Shown in pieces: positions 54,789 through 64,000 of a stretch of DNA of 64,000 nucleotides. Below the pieces are notes generated by a model that saw only the letters and a list, made by a program, of their open reading frames with translations, was not told the DNA's origin and did no database searches. A program made the translations under genes and the position numbers. The stretch spans positions 19,220,001 to 19,284,000 of the forward strand of contig OY755178.1 of the NCBI GenBank assembly GCA_963576735.1, read 5' to 3'. Position 1 is the stretch's first letter, and every line of letters starts with the position of its first letter. This DNA is from Bedellia somnulentella. Taxonomy: Eukaryota; Arthropoda; Insecta; Lepidoptera; Bedelliidae.

Positions 54789-55890
54789 CTAGTTGACCCG
54801 CGCAACTTCGTCTGCCTGACATAAGACCTAGTTTCTGTAGTTAGAAATTATAGAGTACCAAACATCTAATCATTTCAAAACTACATACATACATATACTC
54901 ACGGCTATAAATCCCTAGACGGGGTAGCCAGAACTAAGGAATTATAAATCCCTCAGCCACTTATGGAAGTTAAGTGGGGAAAAGATCGTAAAATAAAGGT
55001 TGTTGGTGATGGGTCTCCAACCGCATCGCCCAAAAATCCATTAAAAAGCCCCAATACCCTTAGTCGCCTCTGACGTACATCCATGGGAAGAAACGGGGTA
55101 GTACTATTCTAAGCCGACACTACACAGCATTTCAAAACTATATCCACCATTTTACCCCTTTATGGAAGAATGTTGTACTTCTTAAATATAAAGTTTATTT
55201 TAAATTGTAATCGAAAACCAACTTATTAATTTTCATACCGCTAAGTTTGAAGAATTGAAGAAAAATGTTTATAAACTTGAATCTCTAACACTACCCCTTC
55301 ATTGACTCATTTTTTGATGACTCATTTGTAACACCATTATATTAGGTTCTTGTATGTATGTAATTGAATCCTTTAAACCCACTTTAAACGGACCGATATG
55401 ATTTAAAATTTGTACAATTATCGAGAATCAGGGACAATAATACAATAATTTCATATGTTTATCCCCCGCTATCCTGATTATTCTAAAAATTATTGCCAAT
55501 AAGTATAAGGTGAAAATCATGAATAAGTGTGGGGCGCTGTGTGCCATATTTTCCGTTTTTTGAGCAACAAATGCGTGTTTATTTTATTATAAAAGAAACC
55601 CTTATAGCAAATTTTTAAATTCCTATTTACAGAAATCAGTAGAATTTCATACAAATTTTACACCCCTATATTACCTATTTACCTTTGTATGGGAAAAAAA
55701 TGTTTTCCTCCACTATACGAATAATATAAAATGTTTTTAAAAATCTGCAATTCAAAAAGTTACACATTAACTTCACACCCCTATTTTACCCCCTTAGGAG
55801 AAAATTTCAAGTTTCTAGGATAGTAATTTAAGCTATGCGTCAAATCTAAGTCAGTCAGCAGTCAGCTTTGCCTTTTATATATATGTATAG
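54789..55890 (+). mobile_element. Dispersed repeat starting actagttgacccgcgcaact, with SINE inside
   Basis: Starts actagttgacccgcgcaact and ends agtcagtcagcagtcagctt, tgccttttatatatatgtat, an arrangement very common in Lepidoptera. Internal blocks repeat cccctatnttaccc. Interrupted by an LS-SINE. Confidence 0.55.
54884..55130 (-). mobile_element. LS-SINE, A-like, 13-bp TSD
   Basis: catttcaaaacta flanks both ends. Tail catacatacatatactcac, head complement gccgacactacacagc. Confidence 0.9.
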
Positions 55891-56600
55891 ACGTATCCAA
55901 TTTTAGTCTGCATACATTCCAACGTTACTAATATTTTGCACAACTATCTTATCTCTTATTATGATTTGAATTGGGGCTCAAGATTGTTTGAAGGTCTATC
56001 CTCACGAATTTCAACCGTTTATTGCATTTGATAATTTCTTTGTGTCATTAGTATCAAATCAAACATAATCGCCTAATATTTTAGTCTTTAAATACCATTT
56101 TATCAGATACTATTAGCAAATATAAATTCCTATATGAATAGAAAATATACAAATTTCTTGGATATTACTATCGTGAAGATGAAGATATGAGATATATGCT
56201 GAGGATAAATGATATTATGTAGGTAATGTTACAAATTGTATCCAGATTTAACACTACACAACTTTTATTGTGTTCATATAATTCAAAAGATCAACTCAAA
56301 GTTTTAATCCAATATATCTAGATATTGTTACAACATACTACGTTCAAGCTACACTTTGGAGTATTGACATGGTAAATTAAATTCAATTACACTTTTACAT
56401 ACGTATAACAAAATGAAAGAAATATAATTTCAAATATGGACTTTATATAAAGCCTTCATTTCCCCTACATTAAATTATTAAGAACACAAGATCACAGTAA
56501 ATAACATTCAATCAATCTTTATTCGCAAAAAAATCGAGATACAAATTTTCTCCCGGCGAAAACCCAACGATTCCCAAACTTTCACTGCTGAACTTCGCAG
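55891..56600. other. AT-rich upstream region of the ETS gene
   Basis: No repeat family or coding sequence recognised; composition turns GC-rich only from about 56560. Confidence 0.4.
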
Positions 56601-56604
56601 CTCC

Positions 56605-56729
56605 TACTCTATATTTGATCACGCGAAAAACGTGGCATGTAAACAAACAAGCGTAGTAGGGCGGAGCGGGGACCCCGGTGCTGGCGAGTTTAGTGCAACG
56701 CGCCATTCTGTCGCGAACCGCCGCGCGCG
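56605..56729 (+). promoter_or_regulatory. Probable promoter / 5' UTR of the ETS gene
   Basis: A TATA-like tctatatt (56609-56616), a forkhead-type tgtaaacaaac (56639-56649) and a GC-rich leader precede the start codon. An in-frame TAG about 39 bp upstream of the ATG shows that the frame opens here. No transcription start is proven; a 5' UTR intron further upstream cannot be excluded. Confidence 0.35.
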
Positions 56730-57619
56730 ATGATCGACTACGCGCGTCCTCCCGATAACATGTATCTGCCGCCGCAACTGCCGGACGCCACTCCGCTCGA
56801 AGACTTCCAAGTTTTCAAGAAATGGCCCGTCCCACACTACGGCGACTACTACTCTACACCGACCTACGATCCTAGCATCGAACCCGAAATCGAGAACACC
56901 AGCAACGTCTACCATAACCTCATCAGCCCCTCGACAGACTATATCAAGGAAGAAATCCCATGGAACTTCAAACCAGTTTCTGATTGGACCGAAAATGACA
57001 CCATGTACTGGCTCATTGACACCGTGAGATCTATAGGTTTGAGTGAATACGATGTTCCCGTTTACAATTTCAAAATCCCCGGCATCGCTCTACGAGGACT
57101 GAAAGTGGAACAAATCGTAGAAATGCTCTCCCACAATACCATAAACCCTTTGGATTCTAGAAGGAACGGTGAGCTAGTATACCAAAAGTTATATCAGCGT
57201 TTAAACGAGGAGTTAGAAAGAGAACAAAACAACAGATACGTAGACAACGGTTACAGACAAATTGAATTACTAGATTTAGATATAGAGAAGCGCAGAAAGC
57301 TATACGAACAGGTGACGACACAAGAAGAACGAGATATACCTCGTTATGACTCTAGTGACGACGCTGAAGATCCCTTCCATCCATCTGATACTGCATCACC
57401 CGAATGTTCATATGCAAGTGATTATAGCAAATCAGGTGATGAAGACGATAAAAGGAAACAGGCCAAAAGACCTCCGGGGAGACCGAAGGGCAGTGGCAAA
57501 AAGACAGCAAAACGTCCAAAAAGTGTATCCGTTCCAGAGTTCCTAAGGAATTTACTTTTAGATCCCGATTATTGTCCGAGCATAATAAAGTGGGAAGACT
57601 ATTCGCGAGGCATGTTCAG
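56730..57619 (+). CDS. ETS-family transcription factor, first coding exon (PNT + AT-hook + ETS start)
   Basis: Encodes 296 full codons plus two bases, ending at a canonical donor CAG|GTGAGT (57617-57625). Domains: Pointed/SAM at about 78-158 (WTENDTMYWLID, VYNFKIPGIALRGL); charged linker; acidic Ser/Asp patch about 206-240; AT-hook-like KRPPGRPKGSGKK (246-258); start of the ETS winged helix from about 268 (PEFLRNLLLD, IIKWEDYSRGMFR). PNT, AT-hook and ETS in this order recall the ESE/ELF3 group; the family binds GGAA sites in nuclear DNA. The rest of the ETS domain must lie in later exons, none of which is in the window. The split is phase 2 within the Arg after GMF. Position 1 of the ETS core is VPEFL instead of the usual LWEFL. 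GC content is well above the surroundings, as for a conserved exon. Confidence 0.9.
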
Positions 57620-58902
57620 GTGAGTTCTAAATGTTTAATATTATTATGTAAACGAACATCGAATGATTTAACTTATTTATTTTGTGTCAACCAATTCTTG
57701 GAATAGTTAGCGTCGGCGTAAGTTTTTTAGCGCCATTCCGTATATGCTTCTAGGATGTAAATATTTGATGAGCTGATATTGGCATGTGAATGACAACACA
57801 CATGGTATACAATCAAAACAAGAGACACGGATTGCTTCTAAGAAACGTTCGTCCTTGCCGATATAATTGTGGCGGTTGTCGCAAAAACTGCCATTCGTGA
57901 CTTAGTCGTTGCATCTCGACTATTTACGGTTAATACATTATTTATCACGAGCTTGGCACGTGGACTGCCATTTGTCAGCAATAAACTTTACAGCCATTGA
58001 TGGACATCGGTTTGTAAACTCTTAGTATAGAGCACTTTGATGTTCAATGGTTTATTTGAAAGAACGATTCGAGGTTTTAGATCTAATTAGACGCTGATTA
58101 GCAAAATACTATTAAAGTTCCGGTTTACACACTTAAGTGTTTTTGTGCCTTTTTTATCTTGCTATTCATTCAATTTGTAAATATTTCCATATTTTTTGTT
58201 GCAAAGCATCACATTTTTTCTCATATGATAAAGCATCCTAATTGTCTTAGAAGTCTTTAAACTTATCCGTAATCATGGCACGCATAAACAAAAAAAAGAT
58301 GCTTGACGATTTATGCAGACGAATACTCTATCATTTTATTATTTATTAAAATTCATAAATATAAACTATAAATTTACCTTTGTTCCCATTAGGATAACCA
58401 TACACAATTTACTGCCAATTTTTACAACCCTTCGTACTTCATTTGAATCAATCTTTTTATTTAAGCCCATTATTTTCTTGGAGACAGGTTAAAAGTGGGC
58501 TAGCATGATATACTACGGAGCTAGTGAGGTTGGTCAAGAACATGCAGGGTGATTTACAGTTTTCGGTGTTATGTATGATCAATGGACCACACTTTATATT
58601 CTCAAACACTCTAAGAAACAATATTCTGCTAATAATTTAATTAATCGTTGCATTCGCGGACAAATTGGATAACACCTTGTGCTAAAGATTTTAAATATCA
58701 TTGGTTGTTTGGTTATCAATGCAAATTGCAAATGTAATATGTTTACAACGTAAATCAAGTTCATTTAGTTTTTAATCAGAAACTGAAAATCGAAACCATT
58801 TAGTTACTGCGGATAGACATTTCATGTCATGTAATTATTATTATAGGCAGCATATTTTTTTTACTTTTATGATTACTCTTTATTTAAAAAATGCACATAC
58901 AT

Positions 58903-59000
58903 AAACTCACTCGAGGTAGGCAGGACTATCGATCACAACTTTTTACTATCCTGGCAAAGCTCACCAGCTTAATTTATGTCCATCAATCTTTAAAACTTCC
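58903..59000 (-). mobile_element. 5'-truncated RTE-like LINE end
   Basis: acataaactcactcgaggta, ggcaggactatcgatcac and ttatgtccatcaatctttaa match the complement of the LINE 3' end, diverged. Confidence 0.65.
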
Positions 59001-59701
59001 TTAACATCACAAAAAACAACTCTCAACTGCCGGAAATTCAGATGGAAAATCTTTTGTGATATGTGCCTTTAATGTTAATGGCTTGACGATGTAAAATTAT
59101 TAATATGAATATACATAAAAATATGCCTTATAAAGTTTAGTTGAGAAAATTTTGCGGTGTTCATAAAATATTTCTAAGGTATAGAAAACCTTGAATCAAA
59201 TGTAAAATTGTACTTAATATTTGTGAATCTGTGTGAATATTTATGCTCCAAGTCACAGCCTATGTGTGTTCAAATTTCAAATAAAAAACATCTGAAACAG
59301 AAATACAGAACATTTGTATGTTTCTATCGCGTCCCTTACCTACAGCTTAAAATAGTATTTTTCTTTTAGTAAAAGTTTCATTTATTACATTATTCGATAG
59401 CAAATTTGTATCAACATAGTAAAGAATAACATATTTTTTAAATCCAACATGCATCGGAGTTGCGAGCGAGCAATTAAACATATGATTGCGAGGAACCAGT
59501 TTGCTGCTAATAACGCAGCCATTGCCTTGTCACGATCAGCACTCATTCAGATCATTCGATTGATGGATCTGATTATTCAGATTATATTTATTATTTGTAT
59601 TATTAGTGGTCACTCCATAGACTTATACGATATTTCTGAGTAGCATTTTTCAGCTCACAATATATGTATGTATATTTTACTTGATAATAATAATTTAATA
59701 A

Positions 59702-59800
59702 ATTATCAACTTCTGAATGTGGCTGAGGAGTTTCTAACTCTAAAGCTCTGGCTACCCCTTTTTGAGATTTATGTATATATGTCTATGTATATGTAAGTCA
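59702..59800 (+). mobile_element. LS-SINE tail
   Basis: caacttctgaatgtggctga, ctctggctacccctttttga, then a degraded (tatg)n tail. Confidence 0.7.
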
Positions 59801-60205
59801 TACACATACTTGATTTATCGGAGTTTTCAAATGTAAAATGACTATGTACGCCTTGATACGCCTAATTTACTAACTTGTCTATATACGCACGCACCTGCAA
59901 AGTTACTCATTTAAATTAAATAAATACATTTAACATCTGTTCTGCCTTATTGTGACCACAATAAACATTTTAGTAACTTGAAATTAATATTAATAACTTC
60001 CTGATACACATTCTTTAGCGTCACAGACCCCAATAAGTTACGCTTTGGTACTCCTCGATCTGGTTTTACGTGAAGTTATTGTCTTATTTGTCAAAATCTG
60101 AATTAATGAAGCAAACGTTAATGTCAGTCGGTTTATTATTTACGTTTTGGATGGTAATTTAGTTTTTATTCTCGACCTTCACCTTGCGCAGGCGCCGCCG
60201 CCGCC

Positions 60206-60215
60206 GTCACGTGAC
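60206..60215. promoter_or_regulatory. GTCACGTGAC E-box palindrome in a GC-rich patch
   Basis: A perfect 10-bp palindrome matching the extended E-box bound by bHLH-Zip factors (USF/MITF/TFEB type), within a 60-bp GC-rich island (gcgccgccgccgccg) in AT-rich intron. Function is inferred only. Confidence 0.35.
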
Positions 60216-61687
60216 CTCGGCGTTCGCGCAACTCTACTAGTTATGTAACGTTCATAAAGAATCCATCTTTAAAATTACTGCCTTAACTATGTACAAGTTC
60301 GTCTCTGCTTCCATAAACGTTTCATAATTATATTAAGTTAAGAACAATAAGTAAGTCAATTAAAACTACCTCGTTGAATTACTTAATAGCTACAAATATT
60401 GGTTGACGACAATTATTTTGTTTAAGAAATAATATAATTGAGCGAAAAATTAAAATCTTACATTTATGTTTACAAAAAAAAACATTTTTAAAAAACCTTT
60501 TTACTATTATCCTAGTTCAAATGTTGGCAAATAGAATTGCACATCATAGTCAAAACACTTTACAGACAATTTTAATAATTTGATAGGTAATATTTTGTTT
60601 CCATAATTAGCTAGATCTTCCAATTATATTTTTTTTATAAAATATAAGATTATACTAGTAATAGTGTTATAATAGCAATAGTATAGATAAAACATTAGGT
60701 TCCCTATACATTTTTTTTTCTTTTTCTGTCATTCTGTTCTGTCACATTCAGCAATGTTTGACCATAAAAATAAATAAAATATAATCATTCATTTCAAAGT
60801 AAAAAGATAAATTATTGTTTTTTGAACGTCAAATTGCAATTTAATGCTAAGTTTACTTCGGATTCGGAAGGCGTTTTGTTGACAGAAGAACCTATAAGAA
60901 ACTCATCAACACACAAAATTAAATAATTTAATTATAGCCCAGAAACATGGCGATATACCTCCATCTTCTTTAAAATACCAATGATCCTTTTTACTACCAA
61001 TGATTTTACATCGTTTTTTGGAAGTAATGTTATGTGTTTTGATTGGAATGTATTTTTTTTAAAAAAAAAACTGTTTGAAGTGTTATATTGTTGTAAGAAG
61101 CTATGAAACGGATATAAAAAACATTTTTTGTTTCGAAATGTTTATAAATCAGCCGTTTCCGATCTTGATGACCTAAAATAACTCAATTTACAAACCAAAG
61201 TAACAAAACCCAATTAGACACCATCCCATTATAATGTTATCGCAACGAATGTAGAGCCCATTAACTGCATCGAAAATGACGCATTGCTACTTATAACCGC
61301 CATTAAATAACTATTTGAGGAAATTAAATATTAATATTCGTAATTCATTTATGAGGAGATAGTAGTTATAGCGTTGGCATTCCGTTTAGTGTCCGTTTTG
61401 AATAATGCTACCGTATTATTTGTCCGTAAAGATGTTTAGTTTAAAAGGAAAAAAATATTTGTAATTGTGTTATAAGATTAACAACCTCATTCTAAGACTA
61501 CTCTTTACCCTACGCTTCTCTGATGATAACCAGCCCTGGGCTAGCTTGGTGTGTTTTGGATTGTTCAAACTTTCCAGGGTAGGCTGCTGTTTTGGAGCTG
61601 AGAGGCTGGCATACGTTAGGAGTGAGGATACATTTGGGTGTTAAGACCCACAACAAATAAATTTTTCTTCCAGTTTTTCTCATGATA

Positions 61688-61935
61688 TTTTACATACATA
61701 CTTACATATTCTCACGGCCGTAAATCCCAAAAAGGGTAGCCAGAGCTAGAAACTCCTCAGCCGCATTTAGAAGTTAATAGGGGAGAAGATGGTAAAAATA
61801 AAGTATCCTTGGTGATAGGTCTCCAACCGCATCGCCCAAAAACCACTTAAAAAGCCCCTCACCCTTACTCGCCTCATTCGACACCCTCGGGTAGAAATGG
61901 GTAGTGATATTCTAAGCCGGCACTACACGGCAAAT
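61688..61935 (-). mobile_element. LS-SINE, C-like, 11-bp TSD
   Basis: tcatgatattt occurs before the tail (61679) and after the head complement ccggcactacacggc. Confidence 0.85.
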
Positions 61936-61988
61936 CATGATATTTTCTTCATGAATTTATACCATGCACAGATTACAACATAGACTTA

Positions 61989-62206
61989 GGGCCAGTTTTT
62001 TGATCCCTGGTTAACTCAACAATTTGTTAAATATCGTAACTATTAGTTAAATATCAGCAAAATGCATTTTTCGACCCGTGGTTAGAGTAACTAATGGTCA
62101 AATATCGAACCAAAATGGATTTACGATTTAACTACTGGTTAGTCATTTAACTATAGTCAATGTAACAAATGGTTATATTTTTAACTCCGGATCAAAACAC
62201 TGGCCC
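61989..62206. mobile_element. 218-bp PIF/Harbinger-type MITE, TTA target duplication
   Basis: Ends gggccagttttttgatcc and ggatcaaaacactggccc are inverted repeats (17 of 18 match). tta precedes and follows the element, the TWA duplication typical of PIF/Harbinger. The inside repeats tggttaa and gttaaatatc words in both orientations. Confidence 0.75.
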
Positions 62207-62787
62207 TTAGAGAACCAATTGATATTATTTAAAATAAGGTGGACGATATGAAACGTGAAATCATCTGATACGAAAAAGCATGTAAAGTAAGACATCTCTA
62301 TACCCAGACTAACTAAAAGAAATTTTGACAAGTTAGTAGCGGGAGCCGTGACATGAAAGCAGTTTGAAAATGGTACATTAATGTATCTTTGAAGGACTAC
62401 TAGTACATATTTGACAGCAAATGTATTTAGTTTAAGTTTTATCGGTCAAGATGTCATTTCATAATTTCTCAAAACGGGGTTTCGTGCCGTAAGTCTAGAT
62501 ATCTTAGATTCAGTCAATGTCTACATACATTGCATTTTATAAGGGCAGCAATTTACAGTTTTAGCCAACGTTTAAGCACTAAGTCTGTTTTAATATGAGA
62601 TAAATATGTTTTGTATATGTTAGTAATATAAACACTGCAATTTTATATCAAGAACTAGAATTTCCCAACTGAACGTACTCTACTACAATGTGCATATTCC
62701 TGTAAAAATTCTAACATTCGTCGGTTATTCCTTATACTAATTCCCTCTTTGGTTTTTCGTTGCGTGACATAGTAGCTCCCCATAGTG

Positions 62788-62812
62788 CGGGCGGCGGCGG
62801 GGGGCGGGGGGG
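62788..62812 (+). other. G-rich tract with quadruplex potential
   Basis: Runs of G (GGG, GGGGGG, GGGGGGG separated by C and GGC) in a 25-base stretch of an AT-rich intron. Confidence 0.5.
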
Positions 62813-63367
62813 TGCAAGAGTGCGTCGGGTATAGATTTTTCTTCCTTCGTTGCCACGACTACTCAAGGACGGCCTATTGTGACACACTTTCTTCGGTCAA
62901 TTTTTTTATTGCTATTTAATTAGATTTCTGTGGATGTTGGATGCTGTAATGCAACGGTAGTATAAAAATTTGATAAGTGTCGCATTTTTACCGGTAAAGA
63001 AACTGGTATATGAATGTTACCATCGTTTTGATTTGTAAACCTAAAAGTTATTTGCAAGAGACTGAGATGTAACTTACTACTGGATTGAATAGTTAGTTCT
63101 TATTTTGTTTCTTCTGAAAGTAACGATTCCCTGTGAAACTTAAGCATCAATGAAATAAATATAGCAGAGTTCAATTAAAATCCTCGTACCTTGGCTAGTA
63201 AAGCAACAAGCATAATCATAAACTAAACTTCCAACCACGTGATAAAACCTACAAAGTGTCCCTAAAAATTGGTTACAACCGAAATAAAATTCGATCAAAA
63301 CAACTTCACTGAAAAAACAACTCTATGCGTTTAAGGGCGAAGAAAAACAAAAAAAAGAATGGTCTAA

Positions 63368-63560
63368 TCTGGCGGGCGCCCCGCGTCGCCATGGCAACCG
63401 GCCGGGAAGCGCGCTCACGTGTCGCTACCACTTCCGCTCTTCCACATTTTTCTCCGCCTCTCTTTCTGCGGCGCATTTTTTCTGTGCAGCCCCCTCCCCG
63501 CGCCCCGCAGTTTCCCGGCCCCCTCCTGTGTTCGTGTGCGCCTCTTAATTGCGTCTGTGC
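63368..63560. promoter_or_regulatory. GC-rich promoter-like island with X-box, E-box and ETS site
   Basis: About 190 bp of high GC and CpG. gtcgccatggcaac (63385-63398) is a near-perfect RFX X-box, cacgtg lies at 63416-63421 and the reverse complement of an ETS site (gcggaagt) at 63430-63437. No exon could be assigned, and the 82-codon plus-strand frame over it (63325-63573) looks like composition. May be an alternative promoter of the ETS gene or an enhancer. Confidence 0.4.
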
Positions 63561-64000
63561 GTGTGGTTCATAGAAATTAGATCAATCGGGATAGACGCAG
63601 ATGCGACTGCTTGTTGTATTGGAACAACTAGTTTTTGTGCAAATAATATTTCGATACAATATTAGTTTTACATTTATTCTTATAATCTATCTTATCGATA
63701 CGCGAAATGTATTTTGACAGTCTTTTTAACTATAGAAAATATAATCTAAGATACTAAAGCCATTGCAGAAAAGAATTAAACTATACGAAACATATTTTAT
63801 ACCGACTAACTAATAAGTGTGCAATATTTGCTTTCTGGACCCAAATCGCATTCATAACCAAAGCTTCATTGAACTGTTTTTTTTTTCTTTATTAAATTAC
63901 TGGGTACCATCCTTCATCATTAATACAATAACAAACATTTCAAGCCTTGTATAATCCAAAAAAATTACTAAAATACATCAAGCCAATCGAGAAAATTTTC
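63561..64000. other. AT-rich end of window
   Basis: Nothing recognised. Confidence 0.4.

Larger units (their letters stand above)
57620..64000 (+). other. Intron of the ETS gene (continues past the window)
   Basis: Begins gtgagt. No sequence encoding the remaining ETS helices (MTYEKLSRAMRYYY-type) is present through 64000, so the intron is at least 6.38 kb, or a later exon lies outside. It is poorer in repeats than the rest of the window. Contents: LINE end 58903-59000 (minus), LS-SINE tail 59702-59800, E-box palindrome 60206, LS-SINE 61688-61935, MITE 61989-62206, G-rich tract 62788, GC island 63368-63560. Confidence 0.7.

Noticed and set aside
56619..56915. Minus-strand 98-codon frame over the ETS exon start
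   Set aside because: Overlaps a well-supported exon on the other strand and has no recognisable motif.
59449..59643. 64-codon frame with hydrophobic C-terminus in the ETS intron
   Set aside because: Lacks splice or homology support and sits in AT-rich intron sequence.
63325..63573. 82-codon plus-strand frame in the GC island
   Set aside because: Arg/Pro-rich composition and no homology; the region looks regulatory.

Overview
The window is eukaryotic, AT-rich nuclear DNA, almost certainly from a moth or butterfly. Evidence: one spliced host gene with a canonical intron donor, insect-type (TTAGG)n tracts, a mag-like Ty3/gypsy element with very short LTRs, Helitron, maT/mariner, PIF/Harbinger-like and RTE-like relics, and several SINE families with internal pol III boxes. 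No bacterial-type operon, CRISPR array or functional rRNA/tRNA gene is visible.

Layout. 1-8.2 kb: DNA-transposon debris (PIF/Harbinger-type transposase piece, Helitron PIF1 helicase interrupted by a TSD-flanked insert, an 18-bp-TIR MITE, a foldback element with 179-bp arms, 120-bp and ~145-bp tandem arrays). 8.8-10.4 kb: a second foldback element with SINEs inside. 10.6-22.7 kb: SINEs, foldback MITEs and old LINE ends. 22.82-27.38 kb: a complete, young Ty3/gypsy retrotransposon (107-bp LTRs with one mismatch, ATAAT TSD, one intact 1407-codon gag-pol). 27.7-47 kb: a dense nest of three SINE families, a transposon with many ATCGGTG repeats, a maT/mariner relic and an RTE-like relic. 47.90-52.17 kb (- strand): a near full-length but inactivated RTE-like LINE with a tandem multimer of a tRNA-like SINE inserted in its endonuclease region. 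52.3-56.5 kb: quiet flank with dispersed repeats. 56.73-57.62 kb (+): first coding exon of an ETS-family transcription factor (PNT domain, AT-hook, start of the ETS domain), followed by more than 6.3 kb of apparent intron with a few MITE/SINE insertions and a GC-rich promoter-like island near 63.4 kb.

How the parts relate. The commonest repeat (about 30 copies, ~245 bp) ends in the same gtgag/tatgtatg tail as the RTE-like LINE, and its first ~80 bp also match the LINE's 5' end. It therefore looks like an internally deleted derivative mobilised by that LINE. A second family carries a cloverleaf-capable tRNA-like module with an odd anticodon loop, is flanked by 11-22 bp TSDs, and occurs as single units or as 298-315 bp tandem units. 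A third SINE has a tRNA-derived head and a ~300-bp body. The only gene likely to serve the host is the ETS factor; every other coding stretch is mobile-element sequence.
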